Assembly: GCA_019746355.1 (NCBI GenBank)
Contig: JAIESC010000128.1
Span: forward strand, 1 to 51,421
Reading direction: 5' to 3'
Source of the DNA: Xanthobacteraceae bacterium
Lineage (GTDB): Bacteria > Pseudomonadota > Alphaproteobacteria > Rhizobiales > Xanthobacteraceae
DNA: 51,421 nt
Positions within the stretch are counted from its first letter, which is position 1; each line of letters begins with the position of its first letter. The notes under the pieces are model-generated. The model did no database searches and had not been told where the DNA came from. It saw only the letters and a list, made by a program, of their open reading frames with translations. The position numbers and the translations under genes were made by a program. This document shows positions 43,001 to 51,421 of the stretch, piece by piece.

Positions 43001-45184
43001 CAAGTCAGCCCACACTCGGTGAGCAAGAACAGAAGTAAGCACTTCTTCAGCGGCTTGACGGTTGTGGAAGCCCTTGACGCGGGGATCAAACATCCAGTCT
43101 CCGAGGCGACCAAGCTCTTGAAGGTCGAACCCGAGTGCTTTGCGGACCGCCTCGCCAAATCGCACATCCGCCAGCCCCTTGTCGCCGGCGCTCCGCACTG
43201 CGCGCAGAATTCCGCCACGCAGCAAGCTGACAAAGATGAAGTCATTGAAATGGCCGGCTTGAAGAGCGGCGTCCTGCCGGTTGTCGGTAAACCCAAGGAG
43301 CTTTCGGGTGCTTTCCTCCAGGGTCCCGTCCGCCTCCATCCGGGCCAGGATGGTCGAGACAATCAGCGTCGTCGCCGAGCTGCGGCCCTCGGCCGATAGT
43401 CCCGCCAGTTTGTTGATGTCACGTGCCTGTTGTGGCGGCTGATGACGGCAATGCGGGCAGAATCGGTACTTCCCAGCGAAGAACCAAGCGGGCACGCCGT
43501 CATCTTCGAGCGAGCCATCGGGCCCTACGTAATAAAGCTGCCCTTCGTGCTTGCCGCGATGACCGCTCTTCAGCCGCTCTTGTCCGGCCGGCGTGGTCTC
43601 CTGCCAGTCGTCGGGATAATCGGCGACAGCTCCTCCGAACGAGAACCCTGCATTAACTGCCGGCACGAGAAAACCTGTCCGCGCGCCGTCCGCCTCCGCC
43701 TCCTCGCTTGGGGGCTCATCGATCGGTCTCGCGAGAACTCGAACACCATCCAGCAAATTCTCGATCCGAACACTGTGATGCTCTTGCCCGCATTCACGGC
43801 AGAAGAACACAGGATATAAGCGTGCGTTGGGATCCTCTGGATGAAAGATTTGGCCATCCAATACGATGCGCCGCTTGTCCGCCGGCTCAAGCGTCGCATA
43901 AGCGTGCCCGGCTCCGGAAATGAAACGGTGAAGCTTGAATGCTAGAAAGGCTCGATCGCTGGAGCCTCCTCGGAGGTCTTCGCGACGTCCCATCAGGGAC
44001 AGTATACCGGCGAGGGTCGCCTTGCACTGTTCTTGAGCGACGCCGATCTGAGTCGAGAGTGCCAAACTGGCCTCGCTCAATGTCATAGGCAGCCGACGCC
44101 TGAGCTTCTCACCTTCGAAGAGTCCGATCTCTGTCTCAATCCAGCAGGCAAGCGGATGAGCAAACAGTGCCTCGTCAGTCAGCGCTTCAGGAATTGGCGC
44201 TAGAACTGCATCCCTAAGCGAGGCTCCCAGATTCGCACTATTGATCCGGGGATCTGTCGCCCGAGCCAGATTCTCATCGATGATCGAGGCCGCACTCAGC
44301 TCCTCGCCAAAGATCAGTTTGCCAACACGAGCCACGGCGGTCGCCCGTTCGACTTCATCATATGCGCTCGACATCGTCGCCGACGTGCCGATGCAGATCA
44401 ACTTCTGCCCTCTGACAAGCCGATCCTTCACTCGTCGTACAAGCATGGCGACGTCTGCGCCCTGCCTACCGCGATAGGTGTGCAATTCGTCGAGTACCAG
44501 GAAATCGAGACCCGATGCGTTCGCGATGACAGCACGATCGAGCTCGTCCTGACGCGTCATCAACAGTTCGAGCATCATGAAGTTCGTCAACAGAATGTCG
44601 GGCTTGGCGGCTGCGATCGCTTGGCGCTCGGCGTCACTTTCCTGGCCGGTGTATCGGCGGTATGTGGGACGCAGCGCCTCTTCGATTCCCGATCCACCAA
44701 TGAACTTTTCAAGCTCCTCAAGTTGGCTGTTGGCGAGCGCGTTCATCGGATAAATGACCACGGCACGTGTGCGCCGCGGCTCACTCGCGCGTCGCGCACG
44801 GACGACGGCATCGACAATCGGCACGAAGAAGCACAGTGACTTTCCAGATCCCGTTCCGGTGGTCACAATAAAGCTTTCGCCGTTGCGGACTTTGGCGATA
44901 GCTCTTTCTTGGTGACGATGAAGCTTGATCGGCATCCGATCTGGGCCGGCCGCAAAGATTTGATTGAGGGCGGGATCAAGCACATTTTGGACGACGAGCT
45001 CGTCAATCGAAGCTCCAGCCTCAAAACGAGGATTAATGGTGATCAGGGGCTCAGGCCAGAAGCGCTGAGCTGCGTATGCAGCATTGACTTGCGCGCGTAT
45101 CTCGGGAGCCGCGATCTCGGCGAATGAGCGCGAAAACGCTTCGTATCGCTCGATGAGCTGTGTATCGAGCTGAAAAACGTCCAT
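40037..45184 (-). CDS. DEAD/DEAH-box helicase fused to a C-terminal DUF1998 domain (DrmA/DrmB-like or DruE-like)
   Basis: A 1715-residue protein, first gene of the operon. The DEAD module is at about 85-300 (TTGTGSGKSLCFF near 108; DELH near 230). The helicase C lobe ends in YVQRAGRAGRSGQAALVVTYC (near 1040). Zinc-ribbon pairs are present: FCRECGQEHH; FCPHCRHQ; LCAECGAAH with CHSCGAS. The DUF1998 signature CVAGCYRCLLSYFNQPDHNL is near 1588. In DISARM, helicase (DrmA) and DUF1998 (DrmB) are separate proteins; in Druantia DruE they are fused as here. ATG 45184 has AGGGGG nine bases upstream and starts the conserved MDVFQLD; a TTG at 45208 is also open. Probably loads on foreign DNA together with the SNF2 protein. 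Confidence 0.88.
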   Translation of the reverse strand: MDVFQLDTQLIERYEAFSRSFAEIAAPEIRAQVNAAYAAQRFWPEPLITINPRFEAGASIDELVVQNVLDPALNQIFAAGPDRMPIKLHRHQERAIAKVRNGESFIVTTGTGSGKSLCFFVPIVDAVVRARRASEPRRTRAVVIYPMNALANSQLEELEKFIGGSGIEEALRPTYRRYTGQESDAERQAIAAAKPDILLTNFMMLELLMTRQDELDRAVIANASGLDFLVLDELHTYRGRQGADVAMLVRRVKDRLVRGQKLICIGTSATMSSAYDEVERATAVARVGKLIFGEELSAASIIDENLARATDPRINSANLGASLRDAVLAPIPEALTDEALFAHPLACWIETEIGLFEGEKLRRRLPMTLSEASLALSTQIGVAQEQCKATLAGILSLMGRREDLRGGSSDRAFLAFKLHRFISGAGHAYATLEPADKRRIVLDGQIFHPEDPNARLYPVFFCRECGQEHHSVRIENLLDGVRVLARPIDEPPSEEAEADGARTGFLVPAVNAGFSFGGAVADYPDDWQETTPAGQERLKSGHRGKHEGQLYYVGPDGSLEDDGVPAWFFAGKYRFCPHCRHQPPQQARDINKLAGLSAEGRSSATTLIVSTILARMEADGTLEESTRKLLGFTDNRQDAALQAGHFNDFIFVSLLRGGILRAVRSAGDKGLADVRFGEAVRKALGFDLQELGRLGDWMFDPRVKGFHNRQAAEEVLTSVLAHRVWADLRKGWRFTNPNLEEAGLLEVRFPGLEDLANDEEEFASNPRLAAVSSQVRARLFNLLFDYMRRGLGIATEALDRQRILQVAEASRNHLRDPWLIDQNEEYELRQAGFLMIDPPSKADIRAAEDVLIVRGGWRTALGKALRSKDVWGEPLPVKEYGDVIATLLRAAERHQIIRRVVTGGDAPAWRLASTALRLFPATKRTDGKRENPFFRTLYEEVAEMLGQEGDLPFAFEAREHTAQVDQKVRAWREDRFRFGKTDIERIAENRDEMRQEGEPTSFLPALFCSPTMELGVDISALNMVFLRNAPPTPANYVQRAGRAGRSGQAALVVTYCAAQSPHDQYYFNNRQGLVAGVVKPPALDLANRDLLKSHLHAEWLAAAVVPLKPSIPENLDMTDPEMPVSDEIASAFANLVASGAARPTMRRLLEQTVGAIDLADAPWLTQIDAFVEETDREAAQNFASSFDRWRELYRGARREQEEAHQIQQKTSFKPGERREAARRHFRATEELDMLERGQASNGSDFYTYRYLATEGFLPGYNFPRLPLYAFIPATKRAAVLQRPRFLAISEFGPNSLIYHEGRAYRVVRAKLPAHGRLDDGKLATTSLILCAECGAAHPDDKLERCHSCGASLAGVDRLDNVYRIDNVETMPSSRITANDEDRQRRGFDIQTVFQWQFDKGAPDTRSLTLRAGGEPFLLLDYGARAKLSRINKGLRRRKSKSITGFCIDPTSGRWVKDTLNGGDDDDIDVTMPKSQRIVPIVEDHKNALLLRPIANFNERQMATLQHAFLRGIQIVAELEEGELLGEPLPTRDERKAILLYEATEGGAGVLNRLVSDATRMAEVARQAVDLMHYDFPPEGGSIKARPDACVAGCYRCLLSYFNQPDHNLIDRRDAEVRAFLCELAEPEITEQAVHEGSSNWSDAIRRWGLPPPSKRNIGGVSYDLYWPNFQVLAVPGPVPGELAGTCADLGVDVIELPDEPEETAPAQLVELLGAA

Positions 45185-45458
45185 TCCGGCACGCCCCCTA
45201 CTACGCAACCTCCACTGATGCTAGCGATCCGACCGGGCTAAGCGCAACTCCCGATGGAATCGATGCCAACAGTCTTCCCCACTGAATCCTACCAAGATGG
45301 TTGGTCAGCGCAGTATTTGCGGTCGGATTCGGCACAACCTGGAGCACTCATTGCCTCAGCGAGGCATTCTCTTGGAACCCTGAACGGCTACGCGCTGTCG
45401 GCCAGAAACGGATTGGCGGAGAGACTGCTCAATACGGTGACAGCGTGACGTGCGGAGA
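45185..45458. other. Non-coding leader of the defence operon
   Basis: About 270 bases between the ntrC terminator and the first defence gene. They presumably contain the operon promoter (minus strand) and the right junction of the insert. A short dyad TGCCTC-N3-GAGGCA is at 45352-45366. No convincing -35/-10 pair, no regulator gene, and no direct repeat matching the left junction were found. Confidence 0.45.
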
Positions 45459-45482
45459 GGCGGATGGAAGTTTCCATCCGCC
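45459..45482 (-). terminator. Hairpin terminator of ntrC
   Basis: Perfect ten-base arms (GGCGGATGGA / TCCATCCGCC) with a four-base loop, 12 bases after the ntrC stop. It has no T-run but is well placed. It would insulate the defence operon from ntrBC transcription. Confidence 0.7.
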
Positions 45483-45494
45483 GGCCGAATTGGC

Positions 45495-46934
<1,440 letters not shown>

Positions 46935-46980
46935 GGATTCCTCTCGAGCCCTCTTCGGCTCCTCTCTGGGTCTCAGGTCC

Positions 46981-48107
46981 TCAAGCGGGTGCCGGCCCGG
47001 CGCCGTCACCGGTGAACATGGGCATCAGCACACGGAACACCGTGTGCCTCTGCTGTGACTCGCATTCGATGATGCCGCCGTGGTCGCCGACGATCTTGGC
47101 GACGAGCGCCAAGCCCAGGCCCGAGCCGGTCGGCTTGGTGGTCACGAACGGATCGAACAGATGCGGCATCAGGTCCTCGGGCACGCCCGGCCCGTTGTCC
47201 TTGACGCAGAATTCGAGCGGCAGCGACACGCGCGTCTTCGCGCCGGGCAGCGACAGCCGCACGCCCGGGCGGAACGCGGTGGTGACCTGGATCTCGCCGT
47301 CGGCCGCTGCCTCGCCGATCGACTCGGCGGCGTTCTTCACGAGATTGAGGAACACCTGCACGAGCTGGTCGCGGTTGGCGAGCACCGGCGGCAACGAGGG
47401 ATCGTAGGTCTCGGTGAACTTGATGTGCCGGGCGAAGCCGGACTGCGCCAGGCGTTTGACGTGCTCCAGCACGACATGGATGTTCACCGGCTCGCGCTCG
47501 ACCGGCCGTTCGTCGGAGAATACCTCCATGCGGTCGACGAGCTTCACGATGCGGTCCGCCTCGTCGCAGATGAGCCGCGTCAGCGTGCGATCGTCGTCAC
47601 CGGCGGACTGCTCGAGCAGCTGCGCCGCGCCGCGGATGCCCGACAGCGGGTTCTTGATCTCGTGCGCGAGCATCGCCGCGAGCGCCGACACCGACCGCGC
47701 CGCGCCGCGGTGGGTGAGCTGGCGGTCCATCTTGTCGGCGATGGTGCGCTCCTGCAGCATCACCACGACATGGTCGGGCCGCTCCGGCAGCGGCGCGACG
47801 TGCAGATCGACCAGCCGGTCGCCCGGATTGCGCGGCGTCGACAGATCCACCTTGTATTCGTTGACCGCTGCGCCGCGGCTTCGTACCTGCTCGACCAAGG
47901 CAAGCAGCGGGCTGCCGAACGGCACGAGATCGCGCAATTGCAGCCGCCGCAACAGAACGACGGAGGATTCAAAGAAGGCTTCGGCGGCGACATTGGCGTC
48001 GGCGACCTTGCCGTCGGCGGCGATGGTGATGACCGGCAGCGGCAACGCGTTCAGCACCGCATCCGCGGTGCGGTATTCGGCGCCGGCGGCATGCAGGCCC
48101 GCGTCGT

Positions 48108-48111
<4 letters not shown>
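46981..48111 (-). CDS. ntrB: Nitrogen regulation sensor kinase NR(II), NtrB
   Basis: Cytoplasmic kinase/phosphatase that sets NtrC phosphorylation in response to PII. The 376-residue protein has an N-terminal PAS domain ([20 protein letters not shown], about 22-41) and the HisKA box [20 protein letters not shown] with the phospho-His. HATPase motifs are [24 protein letters not shown] and [21 protein letters not shown] 48111 overlaps the dusB stop (ATGA), giving coupled translation of dusB-ntrB; ntrC starts 46 bases after the ntrB stop. The longer frame to 48420 is a shadow over dusB. Confidence 0.96.
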
Positions 48112-49154
<1,043 letters not shown>

Positions 49155-49325
49155 GTCTGCCTACGAATTAGGCTGCCATGGAGTCTGCATAGAGTTTAGC
49201 CATTTGCTGCCGGGGCGCAAGCGCTGCATCGCAACATCGTCATACCCCAGTGGAAATCCTTTTGCCCACCCTGGGAACGCGGTAAAGGCAGGGCCGAAAC
49301 CGTCGATTTCACTGGGGAAAAGCGC

Positions 49326-50501
49326 ATGGGGCCTTCTGTCGCCGCCGTGGTGGTCGCAGCCGGACGCGGGGTCCGGGCCGGTGGCAATTTGCCCAAGCAA
49401 TATAGGAGCTTGGCGGGAGAACCTGTGATCCGTTCGAGCCTCGCGCTGTTCGCCTGGCACGGCCAGGTCGGCGCGGTTCAGACGGTGATCCATCCGGACG
49501 ACCGGGCCAACTATGAGGCAGCCGCGGCAGGCCTCAAGCTCCTGCCCCCGGTCGCAGGCGGGGCGTCCCGGCAGGCCTCGGTGCGGGCCGGGCTCGAGGC
49601 GCTGAGCGCGCGCGCCCCCGACATCGTGCTGGTGCATGACGCGGCCCGGCCGTTCTGCTCCACGGAATTGGTGTCGCGTGCGATTGCGGCTTGCGAAAAG
49701 ACCGGCGCGGCAATCCCCGCCCTCGAGGTCACCGACACCATCAAGCGGGTCGATGCCGGGGGCCTGGTCGCGGGCACCGTCGACCGGACCGAGCTTCGCG
49801 CGGTGCAGACGCCGCAGGCCTTCGCCTTCGAGGCGCTGCTCGCGGCGCATCGCAAGGCGGCCGCGGCCGGCCGTGAGGATTTCACCGACGACGCGGCGCT
49901 GATCGAATGGGCCGGCCACAAGGTCGCGGTGTTTGCAGGAGAAAGCGGCAACGTGAAGCTCACGACTGAAGAGGATTTCGCCAAGGCCGAGGCGCGGCGC
50001 ATCGCCAGCCTCACGGATCTCAGGCTCGGCAACGGCTTCGACGTGCATGCCTTCGGCGACGGCGACCATGTCTGGCTTGGGGGCTTGAAGATCCCGCACA
50101 ACCGCGGCCTCACCGGCCATTCCGACGCCGACGTGGCGCTCCATGCGATCGTCGATGCGATCCTCGGCGCGCTCGCCGACGGTGACATCGGCAAGCACTT
50201 TCCGCCGAACGATCCGCGCTGGAAGGGCGCCTCGTCCGACCAGTTCCTGAAATTTGCGATCGAGCGCGTCGCCAAGCGCGGCGGCCGGGTCGCGCATATC
50301 GACGTGACGATCGTCTGCGAGGCGCCGCGCATCGGGCCGCACCGGGATGCGATGCGAAAGCGCATCGCCGAGATCGCCGAGATTTCGGTCGAGCGCGTGG
50401 CGGTGAAGGCCACGACCAGCGAGGAGCTCGGCTTCACCGGCCGCAAGGAAGGCATCGTCGCGATGGCGACCGCAACGGTTCGCCTGCCCTGGACCTGGTA
50501 A
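49326..50501 (+). CDS. ispDF: Bifunctional IspD/IspF (MEP pathway)
   Basis: A fusion of two non-adjacent steps of the methylerythritol phosphate route to isoprenoids: 2-C-methyl-D-erythritol 4-phosphate cytidylyltransferase (IspD, residues 1 to about 225) and the cyclodiphosphate synthase (IspF, about 232-391). IspD motifs: [20 protein letters not shown] and [10 protein letters not shown]. IspF motifs: [19 protein letters not shown] with the zinc ligands Asp-x-His, [16 protein letters not shown] and [10 protein letters not shown]. The fused form is typical of alphaproteobacteria. ATG 49326 is preceded by GGGGAAA. cinA follows after about 15 bases. Confidence 0.97.
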   Translation: MGPSVAAVVVAAGRGVRAGGNLPKQYRSLAGEPVIRSSLALFAWHGQVGAVQTVIHPDDRANYEAAAAGLKLLPPVAGGASRQASVRAGLEALSARAPDIVLVHDAARPFCSTELVSRAIAACEKTGAAIPALEVTDTIKRVDAGGLVAGTVDRTELRAVQTPQAFAFEALLAAHRKAAAAGREDFTDDAALIEWAGHKVAVFAGESGNVKLTTEEDFAKAEARRIASLTDLRLGNGFDVHAFGDGDHVWLGGLKIPHNRGLTGHSDADVALHAIVDAILGALADGDIGKHFPPNDPRWKGASSDQFLKFAIERVAKRGGRVAHIDVTIVCEAPRIGPHRDAMRKRIAEIAEISVERVAVKATTSEELGFTGRKEGIVAMATATVRLPWTW

Positions 50502-50516
50502 AAAAGGAATTTGGCG

Positions 50517-51029
50517 ATGGCCGACGCGCAGACGCAGGCCGCGGCGATCGCGCTCCTCGATATCTGCAAGGCCAAAAGGCTTATGGTCGCGACGGCGGAG
50601 TCCTGCACCGGCGGGCTGGTGGCGGGCGCGCTGACCGACATTGCCGGTTCTTCGGCGGTGGTCGAGCGCGGCTTCGTCACGTATACCAACGAAGCGAAGG
50701 AGCAGATGCTTGGTGTCCCGGCCGAGACCCTTCGGGCGCACGGCGCGGTGAGCAGGCCAACGGCCGAGGCGATGGCGAAGGGCGTGCTCAAGCATTCGCC
50801 GGCCGATCTTGCCGTGTCCATCACCGGCATTGCCGGCCCGGGCGGCGGCACGGCCGAGAAGCCGGTCGGGCTCGTGCATTTCGCCGCTGTGACGCGAAGC
50901 GGCCGCCTGACGCACCTGGAGAAGCGCTTCGGCGAGATCGGCCGCGCCGAGGTCCGCAGGCTTTCGGTGCTGGAGGCGCTGGCGATGCTCACGGAGCTCG
51001 CAATCGGCGAAGCGATGAAATCATCTTGA
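50517..51029 (+). CDS. CinA-family protein (C-terminal PncC-type NMN amidohydrolase domain)
   Basis: A stand-alone CinA C-terminal domain of 170 residues. Members with this domain (PncC) deamidate nicotinamide mononucleotide in NAD recycling. The [20 protein letters not shown] motif (about 25-44) holds the catalytic Ser and Cys, followed by [16 protein letters not shown] and [23 protein letters not shown] 50517 is eight bases after AGGA; a TTG at 50511 is also in frame. It is immediately behind ispDF and probably co-transcribed. Confidence 0.92.
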   Translation: MADAQTQAAAIALLDICKAKRLMVATAESCTGGLVAGALTDIAGSSAVVERGFVTYTNEAKEQMLGVPAETLRAHGAVSRPTAEAMAKGVLKHSPADLAVSITGIAGPGGGTAEKPVGLVHFAAVTRSGRLTHLEKRFGEIGRAEVRRLSVLEALAMLTELAIGEAMKSS

Positions 51030-51163
51030 GCGCCCTGCCTTCGCCGGCCGCGGGGGGCTCGTCTCGCGTCCGTCACTGATTCAGGTGTTGCGGTAGGGAC
51101 GCTCATTACTGACCGGCTGATCGCGCCACCTCGCTTGGCGCCTTCTGTCAAACAGCGCATGCT

Positions 51164-51421
51164 TCATAGTCCCGGGGCTTTGAATTCGGGCGCCCGGGCC
51201 GGCCCGTTTCCCTTTTTCCGTCCCTCTCGCAAGAGGCGATGGAGCGCCGGGAGGCGCCACCGGCGGATCGCCGCCGGTTGGCGAACCCAAATCCGGGGTC
51301 CGCCGCGCGCCACGGCAGGTCCCCTGTTACCAGGGGTTGCCGCTTTCGGGCGCGCTGGCCCAGTGACGTAGGGCCCGGCGCCTCCCGGCGCTCCAACGCG
51401 ATGCCATTGTCGGGCACCGCA
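51164..51421 (+). repeat. Structured dispersed repeat, copy 2 (cut by the window end)
   Basis: Matches 29071-29325 in the same orientation with scattered substitutions and one- or two-base indels. The 19-base inverted repeat is at 51240-51258 and 51377-51395, unchanged. The inner ACCGGCGG/CCGCCGGT hairpin is kept while its loop differs (ATCG instead of AACG), suggesting that structure is conserved. No gene. It lies about 135 bases after the cinA stop. Confidence 0.85.

Noticed and set aside
29719..45184. A BREX system
   Set aside because: The methylase is PglX-like, but no pglZ phosphatase, brxC ATPase, brxA/B or brxL gene is present.
29719..45184. A complete canonical DISARM locus
   Set aside because: No phospholipase D-type DrmC (no HKD motif protein) and no separate DrmB gene were found.

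Overview
The window looks like a chromosomal segment of a GC-rich alphaproteobacterium of the order Hyphomicrobiales (Rhizobiales), near Bradyrhizobium, Rhodopseudomonas or Xanthobacteraceae. The main evidence is the gene order dusB-ntrB-ntrC / ntrY-ntrX-dat-hfq-hflX-mazG, followed on the other side by the MBL hydrolase-tatD-metG-holB-tmk-dac-rlpA block. A Porin_2-type outer-membrane porin and a fused ispDF gene fit the same group. I saw no rRNA, tRNA or CRISPR array and no integrase or transposase gene.

Layout. 1-75: 3' end (domains V and VI) of a group II intron whose body lies upstream of the window. 301-1761: a porin that has lost its signal peptide. 1864-11468: a small XRE regulator, then rlpA, a penicillin-binding D,D-carboxypeptidase, tmk, holB, an aromatic-type FAD monooxygenase, metG, tatD and an MBL-fold hydrolase, all on the + strand. 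11469-20965: an accessory insert that looks less GC-rich. It has a five-gene minus-strand operon (RPH-like phosphotransferase, FAD monooxygenase, DUF3419/BtaA-like aminocarboxypropyl transferase, ketoacyl synthase III, alpha/beta hydrolase), a convergent SRPBCC gene, and a divergent psd-DedA/YqaA pair. 20966-28804: core genes dps, mazG, hflX, hfq, dat, ntrX and ntrY. 28805-45494: a second accessory insert holding a five-gene minus-strand operon that I read as a DISARM-related antiviral defence system of unusual composition. 45495-51029: core genes ntrC, ntrB, dusB, ispDF and cinA.

How the genes work together. The core part joins cell-wall maintenance (RlpA, carboxypeptidase), DNA replication (Tmk, HolB), translation (MetG, DusB), isoprenoid synthesis (IspDF) and the two nitrogen two-component systems NtrBC and NtrYX with Hfq. 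The 12-20 kb insert has enzymes for a small lipid-like or polyketide-like product: carbon-chain condensation, hydroxylation, transfer of a homoserine-type group from SAM, ATP-dependent phosphotransfer, and membrane-lipid functions (Psd, DedA). Its product is unknown. The 30-45 kb insert encodes, in transcription order, a DEAD/DEAH helicase fused to DUF1998, an SNF2-type helicase (DrmD-like), an Eco57I/PglX-type adenine methylase (DrmMI-like), an SMC/Rad50-like ATPase with a CPIC zinc hook, and an HNH nuclease. Adjacent genes overlap by 1-17 bases. The methylase would mark self DNA, the helicases would translocate on foreign DNA, and the last two genes would be the effector.

The defence operon sits between ntrC and ntrY, which are normally adjacent in this bacterial group. 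A structured repeat of about 255 bp occurs beside its left end and again, in the same orientation, at the right end of the window.
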